A stretch of 64,000 bases of DNA from Aureivirga sp. CE67 (GTDB taxonomy: Bacteria > Bacteroidota > Bacteroidia > Flavobacteriales > Flavobacteriaceae), in contig NZ_JADOTV010000012.1 of NCBI RefSeq assembly GCF_015767245.1, positions 1-64,000 on the forward strand, written 5' to 3'. This document shows positions 24,760-32,869 of this stretch, one piece after another. The stretch's first letter is position 1. The number at the start of each line of letters is the position of its first letter. Below the pieces are notes generated by a model. It had not been told where the DNA came from and did not search any database. It saw nothing but the letters and a program-made list of their open reading frames with translations. The position numbers were made by a program, and so were the translations under genes.

Positions 24760-25626
24760 TTACTTCCTAAAATTATCAAGTGTATAAATTGGTTCTCCAA
24801 GTTCTTTCCAAGTTTGCTCTGCTCTAAATTCTTCTTTATAATTAGAAAAAAACGTTCCGATTTTTCCAGCCAAACGAGCATCCTTATTAAATAATCCAAT
24901 AAACTTCAACATAGAAATTGGAGCTAGTTGCACTTTTAATTTTGGATTAAACGAATTTGCATAACGATGCAAAGCTTTTTCAAATGTCACAGCTTCTTTT
25001 CCTTGCATGATATAATCTTTTGTTTGATTATGATCCGAATTTACAACAGCGTTAGAAATCATTTTTCCTAAATCTTTACCTGCCAACCAATAAATTGGGT
25101 GTTTTATAGGTTTAAAAGCTTGTAAAGTATCGCCTTTTCTCATCGTAAATTCCATAACATCCATAATCCATGAACAATGAAAAAACGTGATTGGAATTCC
25201 TGAATTCTTTAATAATTCATATCCTTTTTTTCTGATTTTATTGATAAAAATATCTGCTCCTTGCGCAAATTCAGGAAATGGAGCTGTAACAGCAGAAACA
25301 TGAAAAATTCTTGAAATATTATTTTCTTTAGCAACTGTAATCACATTTTTAATTCCATCAATTTCTGGTTGAAAACTTGCTTTTTCATTTTGTGTAGAAA
25401 GATTTAAAAATATAGTATCTACTCCAGAAATCAATTTTCTCAAACTCTCTATATTATTTAAATCACCCTTTAAAAGTTCAATTTCTTTCGGAAAATCAGG
25501 ATTTTTTTCTACTTTTTCCATATTTCGAACAAGTGCTTTTATTTTAATTCCTTTTGCTAATAATTCTTTATAAGTAAAAGGAGCGAGGTTTCCTGTTACC
25601 CCTATAAATACTATTTTCTGTATCAT
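24760..25626 (-). CDS. NAD(P)-binding NmrA-like oxidoreductase
   Basis: 288 residues. An N-terminal Rossmann motif FIGVTGNLAP (residues 7-16), LVRNMEKV for cofactor binding, then GDLNNIESLRKLISGVDTIF place it in the atypical short-chain dehydrogenase group (NmrA/SDR a5-like). The usual catalytic YxxxK is not obvious. It is divergent from an HxlR regulator (25732) with a palindromic operator between them, the usual arrangement for a regulator controlling a detoxifying or redox-linked oxidoreductase. Confidence 0.83.
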   Translation of the reverse strand: MIQKIVFIGVTGNLAPFTYKELLAKGIKIKALVRNMEKVEKNPDFPKEIELLKGDLNNIESLRKLISGVDTIFLNLSTQNEKASFQPEIDGIKNVITVAKENNISRIFHVSAVTAPFPEFAQGADIFINKIRKKGYELLKNSGIPITFFHCSWIMDVMEFTMRKGDTLQAFKPIKHPIYWLAGKDLGKMISNAVVNSDHNQTKDYIMQGKEAVTFEKALHRYANSFNPKLKVQLAPISMLKFIGLFNKDARLAGKIGTFFSNYKEEFRAEQTWKELGEPIYTLDNFRK

Positions 25627-25645
25627 TTTTTTAGTTTTAATTACT

Positions 25646-25653
25646 CAAATTTA
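25646..25653 (-). promoter_or_regulatory. Bacteroidota -7 promoter element of the NmrA-like gene
   Basis: The minus strand reads TAAATTTG, an exact TAnnTTTG, 20 bases before the start codon at 25626. The adjacent operator palindrome lies just upstream on this strand. Confidence 0.6.
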
Positions 25654-25668
25654 CTACATTTGATATAT

Positions 25669-25715
25669 AAAGTATAGTATGTAATTATTAAATAGTACTA
25701 TACTTTTGTATAGTA
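25669..25715. promoter_or_regulatory. palindromic operator between divergent genes
   Basis: Three half-sites share GTATAGTA: AAAGTATAGTA at 25669-25679, TACTATACTTT at 25696-25706 (reverse complement of the first) and GTATAGTA at 25708-25715. TACTATAC-TTTT-GTATAGTA (25696-25715) is a perfect 8-bp inverted repeat with a 4-bp spacer. It overlaps the -7 element of the regulator gene, so bound HxlR protein should repress its own promoter. Confidence 0.75.
25701..25708 (+). promoter_or_regulatory. Bacteroidota -7 promoter element of hxlR-type gene
   Basis: TACTTTTG matches TAnnTTTG, 24 bases before the ATG at 25732, and lies inside the operator palindrome. Confidence 0.55.
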
Positions 25716-25731
25716 AAAACGATAAAGCCTT

Positions 25732-26091
25732 ATGAATCCTAGTAATATTCCTGAATGTCCGGTTACAACAATTTTAGCATTAAAAGACTGTTTAGCAGTT
25801 TTAAGTGGGAAATGGAAAGTTCCAATTATCGGAACTTTATTGTTTGGAGCTAAAAGATTTAAAGATTTAGAAAATACCATCCAAAAAATAACTCCAAGGA
25901 TGTTATCCAAAGAGTTGAAAGAGTTAGAAATGAATAATATTGTAAAAAGAATTGTACATGATACCAGACCAATTCTTATTGAATATGAATTAACGGAATC
26001 TGGATATGCTTTACAGCCAATTTTAGAAGCGATGGTGAAATGGGGAGAGGATCATCGAAAAGATTATTTAAAAGAAGTAAAAAAGGAATAA
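25732..26091 (+). CDS. HxlR family winged-helix regulator
   Basis: 119 residues, the usual size. The winged helix-turn-helix is seen in LSGKWKVPIIGTLLFGAKRF, ITPRMLSKELKELE and IEYELTESG. Cys9 (IPECPVT) is at the position where HxlR/YodB-type sensors keep a redox- or electrophile-reactive cysteine; a second is Cys21. It probably senses reactive aldehydes, quinones or diamide-like stress and controls the divergent NmrA-like gene and itself through the palindrome at 25669-25715. The sensing role is inferred from family members. Confidence 0.9.
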   Translation: MNPSNIPECPVTTILALKDCLAVLSGKWKVPIIGTLLFGAKRFKDLENTIQKITPRMLSKELKELEMNNIVKRIVHDTRPILIEYELTESGYALQPILEAMVKWGEDHRKDYLKEVKKE

Positions 26092-26093
26092 AC

Positions 26094-26537
26094 TTAAAAT
26101 CTTCTTTTTCCAAAACTTAGAAAATCAACCAGAGGAGTCGAACTCCAGTACCTTGACCAGATAGGCTTCATTGGTGCAAATTTTAAGCTAATAGGTCTTA
26201 TTGGAGTTATTCCTTGAATTCCTTTAATTGGTTCTATTTTAACTCTGATTTTATCTTCACGATCTTGAACACCAACAACGTTACCTTTTTCATCATAAAT
26301 TGCTCCTTCTTCATACCAACCCATGAATTTTCCATTGAATCCATAAATCAGATTATCATCACCATCTTCTTCTAAAAATGCAACTGGTGTTCCATTCCAA
26401 AGAAAAATAGTTACTTCCTCATCATAATCGATATAAGCTACAGGTTTGTCTTGTTTGTTGTAAAGTGTAATTTGTTGCGCACTCAATTGGATAAAAGAGA
26501 AAAGAAAAAGTAGAATCGTAATTGTTTTTGTTTTCAT
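26094..26537 (-). CDS. 4-fold beta flower domain secreted protein
   Basis: 147 residues. The signal peptide runs to about residue 20 (ITILLFLFSFIQLSAQ, then QITLY). The mature part has four similar short strand units: ITLYNKQDKPVAYID, TIFLWNGTPVAFLE, LIYGFNGKFMGWYE and AIYDEKGNVVGVQ. This matches the 4-fold beta flower proteins common in Bacteroidota. A proline-rich C-terminal tail follows. Function unknown. It converges on the HxlR gene with 2 bp between the stop codons. Confidence 0.78.
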   Translation of the reverse strand: MKTKTITILLFLFSFIQLSAQQITLYNKQDKPVAYIDYDEEVTIFLWNGTPVAFLEEDGDDNLIYGFNGKFMGWYEEGAIYDEKGNVVGVQDREDKIRVKIEPIKGIQGITPIRPISLKFAPMKPIWSRYWSSTPLVDFLSFGKRRF

Positions 26538-26594
26538 AGTTTTTAGTTTATTTCATTAAAATTTAAGTTTAGCAAGTTTTAATGTGTAAAAAAA

Positions 26595-28304
26595 TTAAAT
26601 CTTTCCATATTTTCTAAATGCAGTAATTGTTTGATAAATTCCATAACTAATAAATATTCTTGAAATCCATATAATTAAACTTACATCCCATTGTTTATTA
26701 AGTTCAGAATATTTTTCCAATTCTAATTTAGGAAAAGAACTAATAAATAAAATATAATTTTCAATAAGCGTATTTTGACTTAAATTTAGATTTAAATTAT
26801 TTATATATAATGAAAAAAAAAGATAACCTATAGATAATGTAAAAAGAACACCTCTAAACCAACTGTTTCCATTATTATTGGAAATCCAATTTAGAAATAA
26901 AATTATAGAATCAAAACTTAATGATTTTATTATAACCATTTTTTTAAATTCTAAAGATTTGAATTTATTCATATGATCAATGTCTCCATTTGTTTTCGCT
27001 ATAATTTTAAGTTGACTGTAAATATTTTTTAAATTTCTATTACTATATTTTTTACTCCCATAACCTTTAAGAGGATTTGAACTATATGACCTTATTTTTT
27101 TAGGATATTTATTTAGAATAAGACCTTTTAAATTACTATTAGAAATTATTATTTCTTCAAAGTAATTAATATCTTCATTAAAAAAATTCAAATTACCAAC
27201 TATTGAATCTTGAATAACTAAATCATATTTTGAAATTAATTTTGTAAAAAGAATATCTCCTTTATTATGAAAACCTCTAATAATTAAATTTTCAATAATC
27301 ATATCTTTAAAATACAAATTTCCCGTATTTATACCTGAAAATGTTATGTCAATGTAAATATTTTCAATTATTACATTACCTTGATTAAAACCGTCTAAAC
27401 TAAAAGAAGTATAATTTTCATTTTTTTTATCACTATTTAAGCTAAATGCTTTTTCAAAGTTATTATTAGATAGGTTTAAATATTTAATCTCTTTGATATA
27501 GACACTAAAATCTTTTTCAAATTGACAAGAATGAATAGCTAAATCATCTATCAGTAAGTTTTTTGATTTCTTAGTTAAAACATCTATTCCATAAATTAAA
27601 ATTAAGCCTTTGAAACTACTTTGATTAAATGAAATATTATCAAAATTCCCTTCATTAAAATCAATTCTATCGTTAAATGTAGATGAATGAAAATAAAGGT
27701 TTTGGTTTTTAATATTACCATTAAAGTTTAATTTATCATTAAAAAAACCATCAAACCATATAGAATTATATATACCTTCTGTAAAACAAATTTGAGAATA
27801 GTTTGAAGATGATTTAAACTTTAAATCCTCAACAATATTTTCATCATCATTGAATTCTATCTTTTGTTCCTCAAAAGAGTATTCATTGTTTACATCAATA
27901 AGTTTTATATTCCGAACGTTTATTTTTTTAAAGCTTAGATTATTATAAATACCGTTTAAATCAATATTAATTGCATTAACATAGTTAAAATTTGTATCTA
28001 TAAAACATTTATTCTTATAAAGTGAGCAGTTTTTAAATTTACATATAGTAAAATAAATATTATTAAATTCGGAATCTGATAAAAAAAAGTCTTGATGAAA
28101 TGTACAATTCAAAAATGAAATACTGTAGGCTTGAATATCTTCAAAAGCTACAACTTTTTTAAAAGTACAATTCTCAAAACTAATTTGTCCTTCTGTTTTA
28201 AAATTTGTTTCCTTTATATAATTTTCAAAAATTTGATCTTTATAAGTTAGTTTATCAGTTAAAGTAATAAAACTATTTTTTGAATTAATTGGTTTCTTTT
28301 TCAT
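26595..28304 (-). CDS. beta-solenoid (pentapeptide-like) membrane protein
   Basis: 569 residues. Residues about 20-420 repeat short units of F/I at five-residue-like spacing (ISFENCTFKKVVAFEDI, ISFLNCTFHQDFF, ISFNQSSFKGLIL), rich in Asn, like a degenerate pentapeptide-repeat or right-handed beta-solenoid. A linker (YSQLKIIAKTNGDIDHMNKF) leads to two to three C-terminal hydrophobic helices (about 465-490, 510-525, 540-558). There is no signal peptide, so the solenoid probably stays in the cytoplasm under a membrane anchor. Strongly AT-rich. Function unknown. Confidence 0.72.
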   Translation of the reverse strand: MKKKPINSKNSFITLTDKLTYKDQIFENYIKETNFKTEGQISFENCTFKKVVAFEDIQAYSISFLNCTFHQDFFLSDSEFNNIYFTICKFKNCSLYKNKCFIDTNFNYVNAINIDLNGIYNNLSFKKINVRNIKLIDVNNEYSFEEQKIEFNDDENIVEDLKFKSSSNYSQICFTEGIYNSIWFDGFFNDKLNFNGNIKNQNLYFHSSTFNDRIDFNEGNFDNISFNQSSFKGLILIYGIDVLTKKSKNLLIDDLAIHSCQFEKDFSVYIKEIKYLNLSNNNFEKAFSLNSDKKNENYTSFSLDGFNQGNVIIENIYIDITFSGINTGNLYFKDMIIENLIIRGFHNKGDILFTKLISKYDLVIQDSIVGNLNFFNEDINYFEEIIISNSNLKGLILNKYPKKIRSYSSNPLKGYGSKKYSNRNLKNIYSQLKIIAKTNGDIDHMNKFKSLEFKKMVIIKSLSFDSIILFLNWISNNNGNSWFRGVLFTLSIGYLFFSLYINNLNLNLSQNTLIENYILFISSFPKLELEKYSELNKQWDVSLIIWISRIFISYGIYQTITAFRKYGKI

Positions 28305-28390
28305 TTTTTATTTAAATACAATAGATGGTAAGGAAATAAAAATTAATTTTTATTTTTTTGAAGCAATTTTTTTAATTTAATAGAAACAAA

Positions 28391-28414
28391 AAAGCCGCTA
28401 TATAAAGCGGCTTT
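28391..28414 (-). terminator. terminator of purA
   Basis: AAAGCCGCT (28391-28399) pairs with AGCGGCTTT (28406-28414); on the minus strand it is followed by a T run. It lies just after the purA stop. Confidence 0.9.
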
Positions 28415-28420
28415 CAAATA

Positions 28421-29692
28421 TTATCTCATAATTGTTTGATTTCTGTCTGGACCAACCGAAACGATTTTGATTGGTACTCCAACTTCTTCTTCGATAAAAG
28501 CGATATAATCTTTTAAGTTCTTTGGAAGTGTTTCATCAGAAGTCATTTCTGTTAAATCTTCTGCCCATCCTGCAAATTCAGAATAGATTGGTGTTACATT
28601 TTGCTCCTCAACATTGTAAGGGAAATGCGTGATTTGCTCTCCTTTATAGTTGTAAGAAGTACAAACTTTGATCGTTTCGAAACCAGAAAGAACATCTGCT
28701 TTCATCATCATTAATTCTGTAACTCCATTTACTTGTACAGCATATTTTAAAGCAACTAAATCTAACCAACCACACCTTCTTGGTCTTCCAGTTGTTGCTC
28801 CAAACTCATGACCAACTTTTGCCATTCTTTCTCCGTCCGCATCAAATAATTCTGTAGGGAAAGGACCAGAACCAACTCTAGTTGTATAAGCTTTGAAAAT
28901 ACCTAAAACATCACCAATTTTGTTAGGAGCAATTCCTAAACCAGTACAAGCTCCAGCAGCTGTAGTGTTTGATGAAGTTACAAAAGGATAAGTTCCGAAA
29001 TCGATATCTAATAAAGATCCTTGCGCTCCCTCTGCTAAGATTTTCTTATCATTTTTAACAGCGTTGTTTAAGTATTCTTCACTGTCAATAAAACGTAATT
29101 CTCTTAATTTCTCAACACCAGCTAAGAAATCTTCTTCTAATTCTTCTAAGTTATAATCTAACTGTACATCGAAGAACTCGATCATCTTAATGTGTTTTTC
29201 AACTAAAGAATCATAACGCTCTTTCCAGTCAGCTAATTCTAAATCTCCTACACGCATTCCGTTTCTACCAGTCTTATCCATATAAGTAGGACCAATTCCT
29301 TTTAATGTAGAACCGATTTTTGCTTTTCCTTTAGATGTTTCACTTGCAGCATCTAAAAGTTTGTGTGTTGGAAGAATTAAATGTGCTTTTCTAGAAATTA
29401 AAAGCTTTGATTTATAATCTACAGATAATTTATCTAAATTATCTAATTCTTTCTTGAAAATAATAGGGTCAATTACCACTCCGTTTCCTACAACATTCAT
29501 AGCTGTTGGATGAAAAATTCCAGAAGGAATTGTGTGTAATACGTGTTTTTGTCCGTCAAAAATAAGCGTGTGACCAGCATTTGGTCCACCTTGGAATCTT
29601 GCAATAATGTCGTATTCTTTTGTAAGAACGTCAACAATTTTACCTTTTCCTTCATCTCCCCATTGTAGACCTAATAATAAATTAACTGCCAT
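28421..29692 (-). CDS. purA: adenylosuccinate synthase
   Basis: 423 residues, typical length. It couples GTP hydrolysis to condensation of IMP and aspartate, the first committed step to AMP. The GTP-binding loop WGDEGKGK lies at residues 11-18 (catalytic Asp13), followed by NAGHT, and TTAAGACTGLGIAPN and TTGRPRRCGWLD mark the IMP and aspartate sites. It follows the Fur-family gene by 30 bp and is probably co-transcribed with it; this fur-purA order is common in flavobacteria. Confidence 0.97.
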   Translation of the reverse strand: MAVNLLLGLQWGDEGKGKIVDVLTKEYDIIARFQGGPNAGHTLIFDGQKHVLHTIPSGIFHPTAMNVVGNGVVIDPIIFKKELDNLDKLSVDYKSKLLISRKAHLILPTHKLLDAASETSKGKAKIGSTLKGIGPTYMDKTGRNGMRVGDLELADWKERYDSLVEKHIKMIEFFDVQLDYNLEELEEDFLAGVEKLRELRFIDSEEYLNNAVKNDKKILAEGAQGSLLDIDFGTYPFVTSSNTTAAGACTGLGIAPNKIGDVLGIFKAYTTRVGSGPFPTELFDADGERMAKVGHEFGATTGRPRRCGWLDLVALKYAVQVNGVTELMMMKADVLSGFETIKVCTSYNYKGEQITHFPYNVEEQNVTPIYSEFAGWAEDLTEMTSDETLPKNLKDYIAFIEEEVGVPIKIVSVGPDRNQTIMR

Positions 29693-29722
29693 TTTTAATT
29701 GTGTTGTATGTGTTGTTGTTAA

Positions 29723-30187
29723 CTAAGATTCAGTTTCGTTTTCGTCTTCTCTCGCTGTTGCATAAAAATACAATGAGTGTGAATGTATTTTTATGTTGAA
29801 AGTATCCTCAATAGTTTTTTTGATAGTTTGGATTCTTGGATCACAAAATTCCATTACTTCTCCAGAATCTGTCATGATTACGTGATCATGCTGTTTATCA
29901 AAAAAGCTTTTTTCAAAATGTGCCTGACTTTGCCCAAATTGGTGCTTTCTTACCAAACCACATTCTAGTAATAACTCAATAGTATTGTATAAAGTAGCTC
30001 TACTTACACGATAATTTTTATTTTTCATGTTGATGTAAAGCGATTCAATATCAAAGTGATCCTCTAAATCATAAATTTCCGAAAGGATTGCAAATCTTTC
30101 AGGAGTTTTACGGTGTTTATTTGTCTCTAAAAACTTTGTAAATACGTCTTTTACAACTTTTTGATTCTCGCTATTGTTATTAGTCAT
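29723..30187 (-). CDS. Fur family metal-dependent regulator
   Basis: 154 residues from the ATG at 30187. The winged helix ([27 protein letters not shown], then [18 protein letters not shown]) and the dimerisation/metal part ([17 protein letters not shown]) fit Fur/PerR/Zur. An earlier in-frame ATG at 30211 would lie at or upstream of the expected transcription start, because a TAnnTTTG element sits at 30215-30222; I therefore choose 30187. The second CxxC zinc site seen in many Fur proteins is absent. Whether it senses iron, zinc or peroxide cannot be told. Confidence 0.9.
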   Translation of the reverse strand: MTNNNSENQKVVKDVFTKFLETNKHRKTPERFAILSEIYDLEDHFDIESLYINMKNKNYRVSRATLYNTIELLLECGLVRKHQFGQSQAHFEKSFFDKQHDHVIMTDSGEVMEFCDPRIQTIKKTIEDTFNIKIHSHSLYFYATAREDENETES

Positions 30188-30214
30188 TTTCTCTGTTATA
30201 TTTTTAAGCAACTA

Positions 30215-30222
30215 CAAATTTA
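30215..30222 (-). promoter_or_regulatory. Bacteroidota -7 promoter element of fur-purA
   Basis: The minus strand reads TAAATTTG, an exact TAnnTTTG, 27 bases upstream of the ATG at 30187. It decides the start of the Fur-family gene. Confidence 0.6.
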
Positions 30223-30305
30223 AACTTATTTTTTGAACTAAAGAATTATTTACTCTCGGATTAAATTTATTTATCCTTTTTTTATTAACAATGAAAATGA
30301 TTTTT

Positions 30306-30469
30306 GAACTCCTTTAAACTTTTTTACCAAAACTAGGAGTTTTATCTGATGTTTATTGATGGTGAAGGAAAAAAATTTCAGCATAGCCTTAGCTATGGTT
30401 AAAATTTTTTACAAGCCAGTAATGAACATGCTTGAAACGAATTTTGAGTCAAAAAGTTTAGATGAGTTC
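30306..30469. repeat. 164-bp imperfect palindromic element
   Basis: The ends are inverted: GAACTC...TAAACTTTTTACC...AAAA on the left, and on the right TTTTGAGTCAAAAAGTTTAGATGAGTTC read in reverse complement. The centre is a hairpin, CATAGC (30382-30387) against GCTATG (30392-30397) inside A/T-rich arms. The whole could fold as one long stem. Its right half recurs at 23363-23427. It fills most of the 379-bp gap between the Fur-family gene and the DUF6985-like gene. Confidence 0.8.
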
Positions 30470-30517
30470 TTTTAAAACAGATTGAATTTTAAAGAAATAG
30501 GAATCAATCAAAAACAA

Positions 30518-30545
30518 AAAACCACACCTTATAAGATGTGGTTTT
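30518..30545 (-). terminator. terminator of DUF6985-like gene
   Basis: AAAACCACA (30518-30526) pairs with TGTGGTTTT (30537-30545); on the minus strand it is followed by TTGTTTTTG. It lies 22 bases after the gene at 30567. Confidence 0.85.
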
Positions 30546-30566
30546 AATAAATTTATTAGTAATTAT

Positions 30567-31130
30567 TTAATTGATTCTACAACAAGCCGCATCATCCCAA
30601 TCACCCAATATTTTAACTTCATCTTTATAAAAAAGAATCCCTATTCCATGTCCAGAGTCCCAATTACATTTACCTTTAAGTCCAAAATATTTATATCCAT
30701 CTTTTTCTTCTTTATGAATATAAATTTTATCAATATAGAAATGTCTTGTTGCTAATTTATAATCTTCATATATCGGAATTCCATATTGTTTTTCTGCATC
30801 AAAAGCTTCGTAAATTTTGATTAATTTTTCATTTTTACATATATATTTACAAGCATTTTCTATAATTTGATCTATATTCTCAGAAATATATTTTACTGTT
30901 TTTAGAGAAATATTTGATGGATTTTTTTCAGATAAATCAATTGTAAATGAATCTCTAATATTTAGATCTAAACAATCATACCACTCAATACCTTCTAGAT
31001 TTTCAGTTGAATTGTATTTTGATAAATCTAATTCAATATATAGGTCTTCGTCACTATCAAATTCAAGTTCTTCTACTTCAGATACTATTTCATCAATAAA
31101 CTCTTTATAATAGTCAATTTTTACACTCAT
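30567..31130 (-). CDS. DUF6985-like cytoplasmic protein
   Basis: 187 acidic residues, without signal peptide or membrane helix. The C-terminal part GKCNWDSGHGIGILFYKDEVKIL ending GDWDDAACC resembles the DUF6985 signature found in many bacterial proteins of unknown role. Two adjacent cysteines stand near the end. It is flanked by its own promoter motif and terminator, so it is a single-gene unit. An immunity-type role has been suggested for similar proteins near toxins, but no toxin is here. Confidence 0.65.
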   Translation of the reverse strand: MSVKIDYYKEFIDEIVSEVEELEFDSDEDLYIELDLSKYNSTENLEGIEWYDCLDLNIRDSFTIDLSEKNPSNISLKTVKYISENIDQIIENACKYICKNEKLIKIYEAFDAEKQYGIPIYEDYKLATRHFYIDKIYIHKEEKDGYKYFGLKGKCNWDSGHGIGILFYKDEVKILGDWDDAACCRIN

Positions 31131-31154
31131 ATTTCAATTTTTATAATTTCAAAG

Positions 31155-31162
31155 CAAAAATA
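31155..31162 (-). promoter_or_regulatory. Bacteroidota -7 promoter element
   Basis: The minus strand reads TATTTTTG, an exact TAnnTTTG, 25 bases before the start at 31130. Confidence 0.55.
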
Positions 31163-31203
31163 AAGAACAACCACGCCAAACTATGTCAGTGTAATTGTTC
31201 TTT
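31162..31203 (-). terminator. possible terminator of the efflux operon
   Basis: AAAGAACAA (31162-31170) pairs with TTGTTCTTT (31195-31203) across a 24-base loop; the minus strand continues ATTTTTG. It lies 18 bases after the adaptor gene and overlaps the next promoter element. Confidence 0.5.
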
Positions 31204-31220
31204 AATTTTTTTATATTTTC

Positions 31221-32495
31221 TTAATGATGATGATGTCCACCCATTTCTCCAGTACTTTGCATTAAAGCTCCTTTCACATAATAAGCTCCTTTTGTTACAA
31301 TCGGAACATTAAAATTATCTCCTTCAATCGCTTTAATTTCTGTAAAATCCATCTGTACAACACCAACTTCCACTTTTGTTTTTACAAACGAATTTTTCTC
31401 TTTTTCGTTCACAACAAAAATGAACTTTTCTCCAGCTTCTTCAAAAATTGCAGCATTCGGAACAGTATAAACATTTTTAGCATCATTCGCATAAATAATC
31501 GCATCAATATACATTCCTGATTTCAATGTTTCTGTCGAATCTTCAAAATGTCCATGCACGTCTACAGTTCTAGATTGCTCATCCACTTTATTACTAATCA
31601 ACTCAATTTCTCCAATATGAATTTCATCCGTTCCATTTGCCTTAAATTCAAACTTCGAACCTTTTCTTACCTTGAAAATATCCTTCCCAAAAACTTGTAA
31701 TTCTGCATGCATATGATCTGTATCAATAATTTCATACATCATCTCATTTTGCGCAACATATTTCCCTTTGTTCACATAATTTTCTGTGATATATCCATCA
31801 ATCGGAGATTTAACAAAAATCGTTTGTTGAATTCCATTTTTCTGAATCGATTCTGGATTCAATCCACTCAATTTCAAATTAGCTTCCAAACTTTGTAACA
31901 TTGCATTCGAAGAATTATAAGTCGATTCTGCTTCTTGTAAATTCTTCAACGATATAATTTCTTGCTTATACAAATTCGATTTTCTATCAAAATTTTGCTT
32001 CGCCAACTTATAATCATTAAAAGCTTTCAAATATTGCTGTTGCAATTGTAAAAAACTCGGATGCGATAATTTCGCAACAATTTGCCCTTTTTTCACCACA
32101 TCACCAGGAAGTAATTTCGCTTCTTCCACAAAAGCTTCTAAAGGTGCATAAACAGTTGCTTTACTCTGTGGTGGAACTTGAATTTCTCCTGTCACAACCA
32201 AAGATTCTTGCAAAGGTTTCAACTCAATTTTTCCAGTTTTTATCCCAGCAATCGCCAATTGTTTTTCTGTCAAATGCACTTCTTTTCCATTTCCTTCCTC
32301 ATGCTCGTCTCCGTGCTCGTCATGATGTTCATCTCCGTGCGAATCGTGTTCGTCACCATGTTCGTCATGATCATCGTGCTTATCTTTATGTCCAGCTTCC
32401 TCATGTTTATCATGCGAATCTGCCTTAGTTTCCGAATTATTTCCACAAGAACCAAAAACAATTCCTAGTGCCAAAATCCAAATTATTTTTTTCAT
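31221..32495 (-). CDS. heavy-metal efflux RND periplasmic adaptor (CzcB-like) with His-rich linker
   Basis: 424 residues from the ATG at 32495. A lipoprotein signal (IIWILALGIVFGS, Cys17) is followed by a His/Asp/Glu-rich stretch at about 25-66 with many HDxHD/DEH units, likely a metal buffer. The membrane-fusion core has a lipoyl-like half (VYAPLEAFVEEAKLLPGDVVKKGQ), a helical hairpin and a second half (FVKSPIDGYITENYVNKGKYV). The protein ends in GGHHHH, a second natural metal-binding tail. It bridges the pump in the inner membrane and the outer-membrane channel. An in-frame ATG at 32582 lies in a dispersed repeat and is not used. Confidence 0.9.
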   Translation of the reverse strand: MKKIIWILALGIVFGSCGNNSETKADSHDKHEEAGHKDKHDDHDEHGDEHDSHGDEHHDEHGDEHEEGNGKEVHLTEKQLAIAGIKTGKIELKPLQESLVVTGEIQVPPQSKATVYAPLEAFVEEAKLLPGDVVKKGQIVAKLSHPSFLQLQQQYLKAFNDYKLAKQNFDRKSNLYKQEIISLKNLQEAESTYNSSNAMLQSLEANLKLSGLNPESIQKNGIQQTIFVKSPIDGYITENYVNKGKYVAQNEMMYEIIDTDHMHAELQVFGKDIFKVRKGSKFEFKANGTDEIHIGEIELISNKVDEQSRTVDVHGHFEDSTETLKSGMYIDAIIYANDAKNVYTVPNAAIFEEAGEKFIFVVNEKEKNSFVKTKVEVGVVQMDFTEIKAIEGDNFNVPIVTKGAYYVKGALMQSTGEMGGHHHH

Positions 32496-32537
32496 CTCTT
32501 TATATATTTTAATCTTTTGATTTCTATTTTTTTTAAT

Positions 32538-32636
32538 CCCCTCCTTCAAAAGGAGGGGTGCCGAAGGCGGGGTGGTTACCACATTCCAACAACCATATTT
32601 TTAATTCCCCTCTCGAGAGGGGCTAGGGGTGTGTTT
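32538..32636. repeat. paired hairpin repeat upstream of adaptor gene
   Basis: CCCCTCCTT (32538-32546) pairs with AAGGAGGGG (32550-32558), followed by GTGCCGAAGGCGGGGTGG. A second, perfect 16-bp palindrome CCCCTCTCGAGAGGGG is at 32607-32622. These GC-rich hairpins stand out in AT-rich DNA and look like a dispersed intergenic repeat; they lie between two genes of one operon. Confidence 0.75.
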
Positions 32637-32706
32637 ACTCATTTTTACACTCCATAAAATTTAATCGAACGTTTTTATTTGAACATTTTCGAAGGGCGTT
32701 CCCTTC

Positions 32707-32784
32707 GGTCGGGCTTTCCGCTATATCTTTTTTGCAAACCAACTTTATGAAGAAAGCAAAAAAGGATGTCGCTGCAATCCCTAA
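32707..32784. repeat. dispersed hairpin repeat, copy 2
   Basis: This 78-bp copy of the element at 14351-14429 begins GGTCGGGCTTTCCGCTATAT and ends GCTGCAATCCCTAA, differing mainly in the loop. It sits between the pump and adaptor genes. Confidence 0.85.
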
Positions 32785-32851
32785 CGCAAAAACTACTGCT
32801 CAAAATCAATTTCCGTTTCTTCCTTAAGTTATTACTAAAGAATCAAGGTCT

Positions 32852-32866
32852 CTGAGCGTAGTCGAA
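32852..32866. repeat. dispersed 15-bp motif at pump gene 3' end
   Basis: CTGAGCGTAGTCGAA is the exact reverse complement of TTCGACTACGCTCAG at 1120-1134. It ends three bases before the stop codon position of the pump gene (32870-32872). Confidence 0.75.
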
Positions 32867-32869
32867 GAG

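Noticed and set aside
32144-32468. Plus-strand frames opposite the adaptor gene
   Set aside because: They are antisense to the His/Asp codon-rich linker of a well-supported protein.
32496-32582. N-terminal extension of the adaptor (start at 32582)
   Set aside because: It would translate the GC-rich hairpin repeat and bury the lipoprotein signal that begins at the ATG at 32495.
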